Shown here: positions 1 to 8,563 of the stretch, piece by piece
Numbering within the stretch: the stretch's first letter is position 1
Layout: each line of letters opens with the position of its first letter
NCBI GenBank assembly: GCA_020403265.1
Contig: JADBXZ010000009.1
Span: forward strand, 62,001 to 126,000
Source: Bacteroidota bacterium
GTDB lineage: Bacteria > Bacteroidota > Bacteroidia > B-17B0 > Aurantibacillaceae
Length of the DNA stretch: 64,000 bases
Direction: 5' to 3'
Program-made: the position numbers and the translations under genes
Notes under the pieces: model-generated
What the model saw: the letters and a program-made list of their open reading frames with translations, nothing else
The model's database searches: none
Told to the model about the DNA's origin: nothing

Positions 1-301
1 GTGGTTGCGAAGAAGATCCTATTACGCTTTGCTGTAATGTTAATTTTAATTGCTTGTAGTTATATAATTCGCCATTATAAACAATTATATACCTTTTATC
101 ATTTGAATAAAACGGCTGATTACTTTCAGGTGATAAATCTATAATTGAGAGTCTGGTGTGGCCAAGAGAAATAAATTCGTCATTAAATGTGGCGTTAGCG
201 TCAGGGCCACGATGTGCCAAGAGGTCATTCATTTTTAGAATGAATTTGCGCCTTTCATTGGCAGGTATTGACTTACTGATTATTCCGTTTATTCCACACA
301 T
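1..301 (-). CDS. asnB: Asparagine synthetase (glutamine-hydrolysing), N-terminal fragment
   Basis: This gene runs off the left edge, so only its first 100 codons are present, and the ORF track omits it. Reading from the ATG at 301, the protein opens MCGINGI. Cys2 would be the nucleophile of a class II glutamine amidotransferase. RGPD follows at residues 31-34 and YNGELYN at 75-81, both hallmarks of AsnB. The family uses glutamine-derived ammonia to amidate aspartate. In surface-polysaccharide clusters, relatives amidate uronic acid sugars. Five bases separate it from the upstream Wzy-like gene on the same strand, so it probably belongs to the murB-wzy-asnB unit. The synthetase domain is outside the window, so the substrate is inferred only from context. 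Confidence 0.9.
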   Translation of the reverse strand, partial: MCGINGIISKSIPANERRKFILKMNDLLAHRGPDANATFNDEFISLGHTRLSIIDLSPESNQPFYSNDKRYIIVYNGELYNYKQLKLTLQQSVIGSSSQP

Positions 302-306
302 TTTAC

Positions 307-1656
307 TTAAAGCGCGGTTTCAAGATGCTGATTATCAATTTTTTCTTTTTCTTGAAGTGTTGCCTCTTCATTAAGCATGTTTACGTAATTGTAATAATAC
401 ATCCAGCAAAAAAAGAAGAATCCTGCTAAGGAATAATTTCCTTGTCGTAGGTATTGTAAAAATATCACAATGAAAATAGCGTTACTGATTAGCCAATATT
501 CTTCTTGCATCACGTCGCCGACTCGAGGTTTACTGATGTAAAAATTAAACATAAAGAAAAGAAGAAAGCCAATCCCAATAAGTCCAACTTCTGATAAAGT
601 TCTTAAGAAAGTTGAATTAGCATCCGCAGCATTAAATTGATAGTTACCACCTAATTGAGCAGTTAGATTATACTTTTTAAAAGCTATTTCATGAGAGCCT
701 AATCCACTACCAAAAAGATAGTTATTTTCTAAATTTTTCATGGCAACATAGTAATTATTATACAAAACAAAAGAGGAGCCGTGTATATTTCGTATTAAAC
801 TAGTTGCTCTTGCTCTACTTGCTTTTTTATTTAAAACTTGATCATCATCATCTAACATGCCTTCAATAAATGTTTTATTCAAACCATCTAATCTAAGTCT
901 AAAGTCTTTTGATGAATTATAAGTATATATGAAGGCAATGATGATAATAGGTATTGTAGCCAGAAAGTATTTAATTGCCCCAAAATTTAAACTGATTAGT
1001 ATTATGCTTAAAAAAATTCCAATAAACGCTAGGCTTGATGAAGATAATAGATAACAAATTAAAATAACAACTGCTTTTGGAAAATCGATAAGTGTTGTTC
1101 GTGGTTTAATTAATTTGTAAATACTTACAAAGGCAGCTGGAGCATGTGTTGTGCCGAGATAGGATGCTTCTGCATGGATTGAGTTGACACGAATGCCAAA
1201 ACCTCCTAAGCTGAAATTCCATTTATTTAAACTTAAGGTTCCTCTAAAGTAATAACCCTGTTCGAACCCAATTAAGAATGATACAAACTGAAAAATACCT
1301 AAACATGATATTAAAAAAACACCGGTAAGATATTTTTTAAAAACTAGTTTTACATCATAGTTATAGTAATGCATCACATATTGGTAAAAGACTAGGTTGA
1401 TGGTTATATTTAAAAAAATTTTTAAAAAATTATTAATAGTGTTATTTCCGATAAGGATATTAAACACACCAAACAAAATTAATGGAATGAGAATGTATAG
1501 GTTTGGTGTGTAAAATGGAAATTTGATTGCAAAAATGATCAATAAAAGAATAAGAGGGGCATAACTGTAGTAAAATTCAAAGGGTTCTCTAAAAAGTATA
1601 GCAGCAGTACTGAAAAAATTACTGAAAATTCCGATATCAATAAGAATACTTAACAT
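307..1656 (-). CDS. O-antigen ligase / polymerase-like membrane protein (Wzy_C family)
   Basis: A 449-residue polytopic protein with about ten or more hydrophobic segments spread over its length. Near residues 310-370 it carries the pattern LFGSGLGSHE followed by an extended polar loop and STFLRTLSEVGLIG. This resembles the periplasmic loop and following helix of PF04932 O-antigen ligases and polymerases. Such proteins join lipid-linked glycan repeats or transfer them to lipid A core in the inner membrane. Its ATG shares one base with the murB stop (TAATG), so translation is probably coupled. Neighbouring murB, asnB and glycosyltransferases support a cell-envelope glycan role. Polymerase and ligase cannot be told apart from sequence alone. 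Confidence 0.8.
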   Translation of the reverse strand: MLSILIDIGIFSNFFSTAAILFREPFEFYYSYAPLILLLIIFAIKFPFYTPNLYILIPLILFGVFNILIGNNTINNFLKIFLNITINLVFYQYVMHYYNYDVKLVFKKYLTGVFLISCLGIFQFVSFLIGFEQGYYFRGTLSLNKWNFSLGGFGIRVNSIHAEASYLGTTHAPAAFVSIYKLIKPRTTLIDFPKAVVILICYLLSSSSLAFIGIFLSIILISLNFGAIKYFLATIPIIIIAFIYTYNSSKDFRLRLDGLNKTFIEGMLDDDDQVLNKKASRARATSLIRNIHGSSFVLYNNYYVAMKNLENNYLFGSGLGSHEIAFKKYNLTAQLGGNYQFNAADANSTFLRTLSEVGLIGIGFLLFFMFNFYISKPRVGDVMQEEYWLISNAIFIVIFLQYLRQGNYSLAGFFFFCWMYYYNYVNMLNEEATLQEKEKIDNQHLETAL

Positions 1657-2672
1657 TAAATGATGTTGACCTCTCTTTCGAGGTTAACCCCAAATTTATT
1701 AAATACTTTTTGTATAACATAATTTGAGAGTTCTAATACATCTTTACCCGAACAATTACCTTTGTTAACGAGAACCAGAGCCTGTTTTACATGCACAGCC
1801 GCATTATTTATTTCGAACCCTTTTAAGCCACATTCCTCTATTAACCAGCCGGCCGCCAATTTGTATTTATTCTCAGGTAAAGCATAAGATACTAATTTAG
1901 GAAATACTTTTTTTAGATTCTCATGTTTTTCCGCATCAATCTCTGGATTTTTAAAAAAACTACCAGCATTACCTAACTCTTTAGGATTGGGCAGCTTACT
2001 TTGTCTGATTTTAATGACTGCATTAGAAACATCTTTTATTGTTGGTTTCAATATGTTTAACTTGGTTAATTCTTCGTTAATGGCACCATAACTGGTGTTT
2101 AAAATTGGTGTTTTTTTTAATTTGAAAAACACATTAGTAATGAGGTATTTGTTTTTTACTTTATTTTTAAAGATGCTTTCACGGTAGCCGAAGTTACAGT
2201 CATTATTTGAAAACACCTTTTTATCTCCTGTATTCAAATCCAAGGCCTCAAGTTGATGAAAAGTGTCTTTTATTTCTACACCATAAGCTCCGATATTTTG
2301 CATAGGGCTTGCGCCAACGTATCCGGGTATTAAACTTAAATTTTCTAATCCTCCTAAGCGATGTTCAATTGTCCATAAAACAAATTCATGCCAGTTTTCT
2401 CCGGCGCCTACCTTAACAATTTGATAATTTTCCGAATCCTCCGTGATATTTATCCCTTTGATTTTGTTATGGAGAACAAAACCATTGAAATTCTTCGTAA
2501 ATAAGATATTACTCCCTCCACCAAGAATTAATTTTTCCGAATTAACAAATACGCTGTTTGTTAGTAAAGTTTTGAATTCGACTTCTTCGTTGAGTTCAAT
2601 GTAATACTTTGCGTATGACTCAATGCCAAATGTGTTTAACGCTTTTAAATTAAAATTGTTGTGGATCAGCAT
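1656..2672 (-). CDS. murB: UDP-N-acetylenolpyruvoylglucosamine reductase
   Basis: MurB reduces UDP-GlcNAc-enolpyruvate to UDP-MurNAc with FAD and NADPH in the cytoplasm, the second committed step of peptidoglycan synthesis. The FAD site is visible as LGGGSNILF, then NIGAYGVEIKD, FGYRESIFK (the tyrosine loop of type I MurB) and GNAGSFFKNP with the catalytic serine. The open frame extends 26 codons further upstream, but I place the start at ATG 2672 (MLIHNNFNLK). That gives the usual N-terminus ahead of LNTFGI, and a TAAATTTG box sits three bases before this ATG. Length is then 338 residues, normal for the family. It leads a short operon with the Wzy-like gene and asnB. Confidence 0.95.
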   Translation of the reverse strand: MLIHNNFNLKALNTFGIESYAKYYIELNEEVEFKTLLTNSVFVNSEKLILGGGSNILFTKNFNGFVLHNKIKGINITEDSENYQIVKVGAGENWHEFVLWTIEHRLGGLENLSLIPGYVGASPMQNIGAYGVEIKDTFHQLEALDLNTGDKKVFSNNDCNFGYRESIFKNKVKNKYLITNVFFKLKKTPILNTSYGAINEELTKLNILKPTIKDVSNAVIKIRQSKLPNPKELGNAGSFFKNPEIDAEKHENLKKVFPKLVSYALPENKYKLAAGWLIEECGLKGFEINNAAVHVKQALVLVNKGNCSGKDVLELSNYVIQKVFNKFGVNLEREVNII

Positions 2673-2675
2673 AGT

Positions 2676-2683
2676 CAAATTTA
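2676..2683 (-). promoter_or_regulatory. Bacteroidota -7 promoter box (TAAATTTG) for murB
   Basis: TAAATTTG fits the TAnnTTTG consensus. Only three bases lie between it and the murB ATG, so the expected transcription start falls on the A of ATG, implying a leaderless mRNA. No clear -33 TTG was found. Confidence 0.5.
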
Positions 2684-2735
2684 CAATTTTGCTAACTGTA
2701 ATTTTATTATATTTAAAAGCAATATTAACAGTAAC

Positions 2736-3866
2736 TTGGTAACAAATCAAAAAACAGCAGTTGTTTCAATCATTAACAGTATTCACACGGATGCACGTGT
2801 TCAAAAAACATGTAAGGAACTATTTTTGGCTGGTTTTGAGGTAATTGTAATCGATAGAAAGCTTGGATCACTTGGGTTTCAAACAACCTATAATTTTAAA
2901 CTTATTTCGCTTCAGTTTTTTATCAATACTGGGGTGTTATTTTATTTTTGTTATCAAGTTAAGTTGTTTTTTAAATTATTAAGCTTACGTCCAAATCTTT
3001 TATTTAGCAACGATTTGGACACTTTGCTCCCAAATTATTTAGTATCAAAAATTAAAAATGTACCACTGATTTATGATTCCCATGAGCTTTTTATTGAAGT
3101 TCCAGAGCTTCAAAATAAGCGTTTAAAAAAAGGTTGCTGGAAAATGTTGGAGTCCTTTTTAATTCCAAGATTGAAGCATCTTATTACAGTTAACAATAGT
3201 ATTGCAAATGTCTACAAGTCTATATACGATAAAGACTTTAAGGTTGTTAGAAATATACCCGATAACAAAATTCCCGAAAAGTTAAAAACCAGAAAAGAGC
3301 TTGGTTTACCGGAAGATAAATTCATCGTTATACTGCAAGGTGCAGGTATTAATATTGATAGGGGAGCAGAGGAACTGATTGAAAGCTTTAAATTATTGGA
3401 CGATCGTTTTTTTCTGCTAATTATTGGTAGCGGTGATGTTTGGCAGAAATTGGTTGAATTATGTCTGGATGAAAAGTTAAAAACTAAAACTAGATTGATT
3501 GAGCGTTTACCCAAAAATGAATTAATGCAATATACATTTAATGCAACTATTGGTGTGAGTATTGATAAATCAACTAATTTGAATTATTACAACAGTTTAC
3601 CTAACAAAGTTTTTGATTATGCAAACGCCGGATTGCCCATTTTAGCGAGTAATATACCTGAAATTGCCTTTTTGGTGAATAAATATCAAGTTGGTTTAGT
3701 TATTACTTCTCATGAGCCTTCTGAAATTGCAAAAGGAATAAGCGAAATGGTTAGTAGCGCACATTTTATGGAGTGGAAAGAAAATTATAAAAAATTAATT
3801 CTCGAAAATAATTGGGAAATTGAGAGTAAAGTGCTTAAGGCAATAATTAAGCATGCTGCCAATTAA
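2736..3866 (+). CDS. Glycosyltransferase family 4 (GT-B fold)
   Basis: A cytoplasmic sugar-nucleotide-dependent glycosyltransferase, probably acting on an envelope glycan. The N-terminal half has the acceptor-domain strand KTAVVSIIN and the GT4-like segment YDSHELFIEVPE. The C-terminal half has a nucleotide-sugar domain with VILQGAGINIDRGAEEL and PNKVFDYANAGLPILASN, the usual GT4 donor region. Start choice is uncertain because no ATG lies near the first strand. GTG 2661 would add 25 residues and overlap murB by 12 bases, while TTG 2736 places the first strand a few residues in. I prefer TTG. It diverges from murB and overlaps the convergent GT9 gene end by 20 bases. Donor and acceptor are unknown. 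Confidence 0.83.
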   Translation: MVTNQKTAVVSIINSIHTDARVQKTCKELFLAGFEVIVIDRKLGSLGFQTTYNFKLISLQFFINTGVLFYFCYQVKLFFKLLSLRPNLLFSNDLDTLLPNYLVSKIKNVPLIYDSHELFIEVPELQNKRLKKGCWKMLESFLIPRLKHLITVNNSIANVYKSIYDKDFKVVRNIPDNKIPEKLKTRKELGLPEDKFIVILQGAGINIDRGAEELIESFKLLDDRFFLLIIGSGDVWQKLVELCLDEKLKTKTRLIERLPKNELMQYTFNATIGVSIDKSTNLNYYNSLPNKVFDYANAGLPILASNIPEIAFLVNKYQVGLVITSHEPSEIAKGISEMVSSAHFMEWKENYKKLILENNWEIESKVLKAIIKHAAN

Positions 3867-4821
3867 GATTCACAATTTTCGAAAAATCAATTTTATTCAT
3901 ACAGTTAAAGTGTTTCTTTGGACATTGGTGATGGCCTAATTTAGAGCATGGCCTGCATGACAATTCATTAACTTCTAAAATCACATTTTCCTTATGAGGC
4001 ATGTACGGTTCCATTCCAAACTCAGGAATCGTATTCCCCCAAACTGAAATGATTTTTTTATGAAAGGCTGCGGCTACATGCATTAAACCGGTGTCTGATG
4101 TAATTACCCATTCAGAGTGTTTAATCACGTATGCACTTTCGTTAAATGTAAGTTTGCCACAAAAATCAGATATGCTTGGAAAAAGGCTCGAAATTTTTTT
4201 GCCCAAATCAGCTTCTTTAGCTGAACCCAGCAGCACAATTGGTAAAGGTACAATTTCACATATTTCAAGTACTTTATTAAGAGGAATCTGTTTAGTATAA
4301 TAACTGCCACCCAAAACAATTGAAACGTATTTCGATGGTATTTGCGACTTTATCTCATAAAGCTTAAGTTTAGATTCATCCATGAAATACTCTAAACCTT
4401 TGTTGTCTTTTACAACTCCTAACTCTTTGATCCCTTCAAAATACCGATCAACAATATGCTTTTTGGGCATAGGCTGTTTGCTTTTAAGCAATACACTTAA
4501 AAATTTATTTATGTTCAATTTGTTGAACGAAACGCTCTTAGTATTTAAGGCCCTGATTAATCTATAACTTCTTAAGTTTTTATGTAAATCAACAATTAAA
4601 TCAATTTTTTCTTTCTTTAGTTCTCCAATAACTTCAGCGATCGACTCATTAAATACATGTATTTTAGAAATATTTGGATTTGCAGCTATAATATCCTGAA
4701 AAGCTTTTTTAGTAACAAAATGTATCTCCGCGTTTAACTGCTCTTTTATAGCACGTATAATTGGCGTAGTTAAGATGATATCACCAATTGAACTAAAACG
4801 TATAATGAGTATTTTTTGCAA
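3847..4821 (-). CDS. Glycosyltransferase family 9 (ADP-heptose:LPS heptosyltransferase-like)
   Basis: GT9 enzymes transfer heptose or related sugars to the LPS core on the cytoplasmic face of the inner membrane. The start ILIIRFSSIGDIILTTP is the family signature, and the donor-binding half includes SEWVITSDTGLMHVAAAF and ISVWGNTIPEFGM. The C-terminus has a Cys-rich tail (LSCRPCS, HHQCPKK, FNCMNK) as in many Bacteroidota members. Length is 324 residues. The only workable start is TTG at 4821, five bases after the EamA stop, so it is probably cotranscribed with that gene. The sugar cannot be read from sequence. Confidence 0.87.
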   Translation of the reverse strand: MQKILIIRFSSIGDIILTTPIIRAIKEQLNAEIHFVTKKAFQDIIAANPNISKIHVFNESIAEVIGELKKEKIDLIVDLHKNLRSYRLIRALNTKSVSFNKLNINKFLSVLLKSKQPMPKKHIVDRYFEGIKELGVVKDNKGLEYFMDESKLKLYEIKSQIPSKYVSIVLGGSYYTKQIPLNKVLEICEIVPLPIVLLGSAKEADLGKKISSLFPSISDFCGKLTFNESAYVIKHSEWVITSDTGLMHVAAAFHKKIISVWGNTIPEFGMEPYMPHKENVILEVNELSCRPCSKLGHHQCPKKHFNCMNKIDFSKIVNLNWQHA

Positions 4822-4826
4822 AGTTA

Positions 4827-5711
4827 TTAGTATTTAGCTGTTTTTTTCTTGATATATGCATTTAAGAATACGGCGGCCAATATAATTGAAACACCTATGT
4901 AGAACGTTGGTTTCACATCTTTATTTTCTTTAAAAAACAGGATAGCCCAAATAATACCATATACCGTTTCTAAATTTACAGTTAAAATAATTGTATATGG
5001 GCTCAGATATTTGGCAAGATTAACACTTGCTATAAAAGGAAAAACAGTACAAATCAAACTTAAAATGGTAATGCCAATCCATGACGATTGATCAATATTA
5101 AAATTTTGCAAGTTTGTAGAATTTGAAACTAAAAAATAAATAATCAAACCAACTAACGCAAAGCTAAGTTCATAAAAACTTAAAATGGCAGGTTTTACTT
5201 CTTTAACAAGGATGCCATTGATAACACCAAATATAGCAGACGTTAATGCAGCAAGAACGCCTAAGCCAGCACCTAACCAATATTTCCCTTCAACAGAAAA
5301 TATCATAAGTATGGCAATAATAATAATTAAACCAATACCAATTTCATATAACCTTACCCTTCTTTTAAAGAAAATTGGTTCAATAATGGCGCTGAACAAT
5401 GTACCTGTGCTAAATGCCGCCATTGTTACGCTTACATTAGATACTTTGATGGCTGCATAAAAGGTTAGCCAATGCACCAAAATAATAATACCGGTTAAAG
5501 CGAGCTTTAAAAGCAATTCTTTAGAGCAAATTAGACTTTGACTACTGAATTTGATGTACAAAAACATTACGATAACTGTAATGATTAACCTGTACCAAAT
5601 TATAATAAATGCATCAGCAGTGATAAATTTCCCAAGAATTGGAGAAAAACCCCATATAAAGACAATAAAATGTAATAATAAAAAATGTTTATTTATAACT
5701 TTACTCTCCAA
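4827..5711 (-). CDS. EamA/DMT-superfamily membrane transporter
   Basis: A 294-residue protein with about ten hydrophobic helices in two EamA repeats. The first begins around HFLLLHFIVFIWGFSPILGKF and the second around LGVLAALTSAIFGVINGILV. It ends with a lysine-rich tail. DMT transporters export metabolites such as amino acids or nucleotides across the inner membrane, and the substrate here is unknown. No ATG is available before the first helix; TTG 5711 is the best start. A TAACTTTG box lies five bases upstream, which would make the message nearly leaderless. The gene is followed closely by the GT9 gene and diverges from the cysteine desulfurase with only 21 bases between starts. Confidence 0.85.
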   Translation of the reverse strand: MESKVINKHFLLLHFIVFIWGFSPILGKFITADAFIIIWYRLIITVIVMFLYIKFSSQSLICSKELLLKLALTGIIILVHWLTFYAAIKVSNVSVTMAAFSTGTLFSAIIEPIFFKRRVRLYEIGIGLIIIIAILMIFSVEGKYWLGAGLGVLAALTSAIFGVINGILVKEVKPAILSFYELSFALVGLIIYFLVSNSTNLQNFNIDQSSWIGITILSLICTVFPFIASVNLAKYLSPYTIILTVNLETVYGIIWAILFFKENKDVKPTFYIGVSIILAAVFLNAYIKKKTAKY

Positions 5712-5716
5712 GTACG

Positions 5717-5724
5717 CAAAGTTA
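5717..5724 (-). promoter_or_regulatory. -7 promoter box (TAACTTTG) for the EamA gene
   Basis: It matches TAnnTTTG on the minus strand in the 21-bp gap between two divergent genes. The spacing to TTG 5711 is five bases, predicting a leader of about two bases. Confidence 0.45.
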
Positions 5725-5732
5725 ATTTTATT

Positions 5733-6863
5733 ATGTTGAATAACAAGCCAATTTACATGGACAACAATGCTACTACAAAAGTAGACGATTTGGTATTAGA
5801 AGCCATATGGCCTTATTATAATCAATTTTACGGAAACGCTTCAAGTAACCTGCACGCGTATGGCTGGGAAGCCAAGGCGGCAACTGAAACTCATATTGAA
5901 CAAATAGCCGGATTAATTGGCTGCGAACCTCATGAACTTATTATAACTTCCGGAGCCACCGAGTCAATTAATCTTGCAATTAAAGGTATTGCTGAGGCAT
6001 ATAAATCAAAGGGTAACCACATTATTACTTGTGAAACAGAGCACAAAGCAGTTCTGGATGTTTTAAAGGTACTTGAGAAATTTGGTTATGAGATAAGTTA
6101 CTTGAGTGTTAATAAGGAAGGTTTAATTGATTTGGAGGAATTAAAAAGCGCTATTAGAACAACTTCTATTATGGTTTGTATCATGTCTGTTAATAACGAA
6201 ACTGGCGTAATGCAAGATATAGAGTCAATTGCTCAAGCATGCAATCAAAATGATGTATTTTTCTTTTCGGATGTAACTCAACATGTAGGAAAACTTAAGC
6301 TAAATGTTAAAGAGATAGGATTGGCTTGCGCCTCTTTTTCTGCGCATAAATTCCATGGCCCAAAGGGGATTGGTGCATTGTATTTAAGTAGTAAAAATCC
6401 TAGAGTTAATATTATAGAGCAGATAAATGGTGGCGGACATCAAAACAAGAAAAGGAGTGGTACACTAAATGTTCCTGGAATTGTTGGTATGGCAACGGCT
6501 TTAAAGCTATTTGATGAGAATTATTGGGAAATAACTGCTCATGTTTCAAAAATCAAAAATTATTTTGAACACCAATTACTGGATGTTGATGGTTTGAGAA
6601 TTAATGGTTCAACTAAACACCGAATTTATAATACAAGTAATATTTTTTTTCCTGAAAAGTGTGATTTAAAATTGCTAAAGCAAAGATTTGCGTTTGCCTC
6701 AGGATCCGCCTGTTCCAGCGCTAGTGATGAGCCATCACACGTTTTGAAAGCCATGTCTATTCCAATTCAAGAAATTAAGGGAAGCTATAGATTCAGTTTT
6801 TCAAAACACAATACCTTGGATGATGTGAAATTATTTGTTAAAATGTTGAAAGAAATCCTATAA
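5733..6863 (+). CDS. Cysteine desulfurase (NifS/IscS family, PLP-dependent)
   Basis: It converts cysteine to alanine and hands the sulfur on as a persulfide, for Fe-S clusters, thiamine or tRNA thiolation. Visible features are the opening IYMDNNATTKVD, the substrate-binding ASSNLHAYG, the PLP region ITSGATESINLAIKG, the Schiff-base lysine in SFSAHKFHGPKGIGALY, and the sulfur-accepting cysteine in FASGSACSSASDEPSHVL. Length is 376 residues from ATG 5733; the 16 upstream codons in the ORF track precede the conserved start and overlap the divergent EamA gene. No iscU or isc genes are adjacent, so the partner is unknown. The last six bases overlap the convergent ABC ATPase. Confidence 0.93.
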   Translation: MLNNKPIYMDNNATTKVDDLVLEAIWPYYNQFYGNASSNLHAYGWEAKAATETHIEQIAGLIGCEPHELIITSGATESINLAIKGIAEAYKSKGNHIITCETEHKAVLDVLKVLEKFGYEISYLSVNKEGLIDLEELKSAIRTTSIMVCIMSVNNETGVMQDIESIAQACNQNDVFFFSDVTQHVGKLKLNVKEIGLACASFSAHKFHGPKGIGALYLSSKNPRVNIIEQINGGGHQNKKRSGTLNVPGIVGMATALKLFDENYWEITAHVSKIKNYFEHQLLDVDGLRINGSTKHRIYNTSNIFFPEKCDLKLLKQRFAFASGSACSSASDEPSHVLKAMSIPIQEIKGSYRFSFSKHNTLDDVKLFVKMLKEIL

Positions 6864-7595
6864 ATAGCCTGCGCTGAGTTTATTAAACTCTGTATCTCTT
6901 TTTGCTTCAGTAACATTAATACAGTTTATACTTTGGTTTGCGACAATAAGAATAGCATCGCAGTAGCGCATAACAAAGTCCAGTTCATGTGTACTTAAGA
7001 TTATGCATTTATTTTCATGATTGGCAAGTGCCGACAAAGTTTTAAACAGCTCGTGCTTTGACGCAAAGTCCAGATAAGCTGTAGGCTCGTCAAACAACAT
7101 GACCGGTGTTTCTTGCAAAATACTTTTTGCAATCATAGTTTTTTGATATATTCCATCACTTAATTCGTGCAAAGGTTTATTTTTATAGGATGATAAGTTA
7201 AATTCTTCTAAAAGCTTTTCAGCTTTTTCCAAATTCACTTTGCCAATTTCGCCAAACAACGAGGCGTTTCTTATCATTCCTGAGCAAACAGCATCAAAAC
7301 AGGTAAGGTTAAAACCATGTATTTTTTCTGTTAATGTAATTGAAATTTTTGTTGCAAGTTTGGCTATTGGAATTGTGTTAATAGATTGTTGTTCTATAAT
7401 TATCTCACCTTTTAATAGCGGTTGAAATTTGCATAATGTTCGCAAAAATGTCGACTTTCCACTTCCATTTAAGCCAACTAGTGCAATTAACTTTCCTTTT
7501 GGAATAGAGATTTTTGGTACACGGATAACTACTTGTTGATTCGGATGATATCCAAACTCCGCATCCTTCATTAATATAGTTTCTTCGTTTACCAT
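6858..7595 (-). CDS. ABC transporter ATP-binding protein (BtuD/FecE/FhuC type)
   Basis: This is the cytoplasmic ATPase of a type II importer for vitamin B12, iron-siderophore or heme. Walker A is GLNGSGKST, the signature region is LHELSDGIYQKTMIAKSI (a modified LSGGQ in which SDG replaces SGG), Walker B is PVMLFDEPTAYLD, and the switch histidine is in ILSTHELDF. The 245-residue length is normal. It overlaps the permease gene by seven bases and is last in the metH-HK-binding protein-permease-ATPase run. The company of cobalamin-dependent MetH suggests B12 as substrate, but iron chelates remain possible. Confidence 0.9.
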   Translation of the reverse strand: MVNEETILMKDAEFGYHPNQQVVIRVPKISIPKGKLIALVGLNGSGKSTFLRTLCKFQPLLKGEIIIEQQSINTIPIAKLATKISITLTEKIHGFNLTCFDAVCSGMIRNASLFGEIGKVNLEKAEKLLEEFNLSSYKNKPLHELSDGIYQKTMIAKSILQETPVMLFDEPTAYLDFASKHELFKTLSALANHENKCIILSTHELDFVMRYCDAILIVANQSINCINVTEAKRDTEFNKLSAGYL

Positions 7596-8563
7596 GTTTT
7601 AGACTTAAATAGTAAACTAATTACAATTGGTGCTCCAACTAAGGAAGTTAGTGTATTAATTGGTATGATTACATCTTTTATCAGTGCGTTGGAAACCAGA
7701 TCGCAAATTAGTAATAAGGTGGCGCCAAGAATCATACTAGAAATTAGCTGTAGTCCTTGATGAGATGTTTTAAGTACCCATCTGCTGAGTATCGGAATAG
7801 CTAAACCAACAAAGGCAATAGGACCACAAAATGCGGTAATCACACCGGTTAAAACGGAAGCTATTAGGATTAAGTAGAATCTATACTTTGTGTAGTTAAA
7901 ACCCAAATTAACAGCATAATCTTCGCCAAACAAAAAAGCGTTAAGCGGTTTTATGAGAAAAATTAATGAAGATAAGGTTACTATAGTAATTGACAATAGT
8001 ACAAAGGCTTCAGTTTGATTACTAATGGTTAAACTACCCATTGAAAATACAATGAAATTTTTAAGATTGTTAGGATTAGCTGTATACTCTAATACTCCTT
8101 GAATTGCAGAGCAGATTTGAGCAACCATTAAGCCAACTAGTAATAATATTAAATTACTTTTTATTTTTTTACTTATTGACAGTATAAGAAAAGTTATGAT
8201 TAAGCCTCCTACAATGGAGAACAGAATAGAAAGACCTTTATCCATAAACTGTAATTTAAATGGAGTAAGACTTAGGTTGCTTAAAGTTAATATGGCTAGA
8301 AATAAACTTGAACCTGAACTGATACCAAGTGCATAAGGACCTGCTAGAGGATTTCTGAAAATAACCTGAAGGATTAAGCCTGCTGCCGATAAACCAGCCC
8401 CTGCAGCCAAACAAGTTAGTGCTTTTGGAAGCCTGATTTCCTGAAAAACAAAATCATTGAAGTTGATTGAATAACTTGCTGTTCCGGCAAAACAAATGTT
8501 TAGAATAAAACATAGTACTATTAAAGTGCCTGTTACTAAAAAATATATTTTATGGCTTTTGAT
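7589..8563 (-). CDS. ABC transporter permease (BtuC/FecCD family), no canonical start codon
   Basis: An inner-membrane permease forming the channel of the B12/iron-type importer. FecCD signatures are EIRLPKALTCLAAGAG, IFRNPLAGPYALGISSGS and AFCGPIAFVGLAIP. The ORF track starts at TTG 8410, but the frame is open upstream and encodes EIRLPKAL plus a first hydrophobic helix, both conserved in the family, so that start is too late. Between the upstream stop and TTG 8410 there is no in-frame ATG, GTG or TTG. The frame begins TAATCAAAAGC, where TAA ends the binding-protein gene and ATC AAA sits where ATG AAA is expected. This gives 324 residues, normal for FecCD. Either ATC initiates or the sequence carries a mutation or error here. 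Confidence 0.85.
   Translation of the reverse strand: MKSHKIYFLVTGTLIVLCFILNICFAGTASYSINFNDFVFQEIRLPKALTCLAAGAGLSAAGLILQVIFRNPLAGPYALGISSGSSLFLAILTLSNLSLTPFKLQFMDKGLSILFSIVGGLIITFLILSISKKIKSNLILLLVGLMVAQICSAIQGVLEYTANPNNLKNFIVFSMGSLTISNQTEAFVLLSITIVTLSSLIFLIKPLNAFLFGEDYAVNLGFNYTKYRFYLILIASVLTGVITAFCGPIAFVGLAIPILSRWVLKTSHQGLQLISSMILGATLLLICDLVSNALIKDVIIPINTLTSLVGAPIVISLLFKSKTW

Noticed and set aside
156-374. Plus-strand 72-residue ORF in the track
   Set aside because: It is antisense to the asnB fragment, whose MCGINGI start and RGPD motif are unambiguous on the minus strand.
1259-1268. GTTCGAACCC resembling a tRNA T-loop
   Set aside because: It lies in the Wzy-like coding frame and no acceptor or anticodon stem can be built around it.
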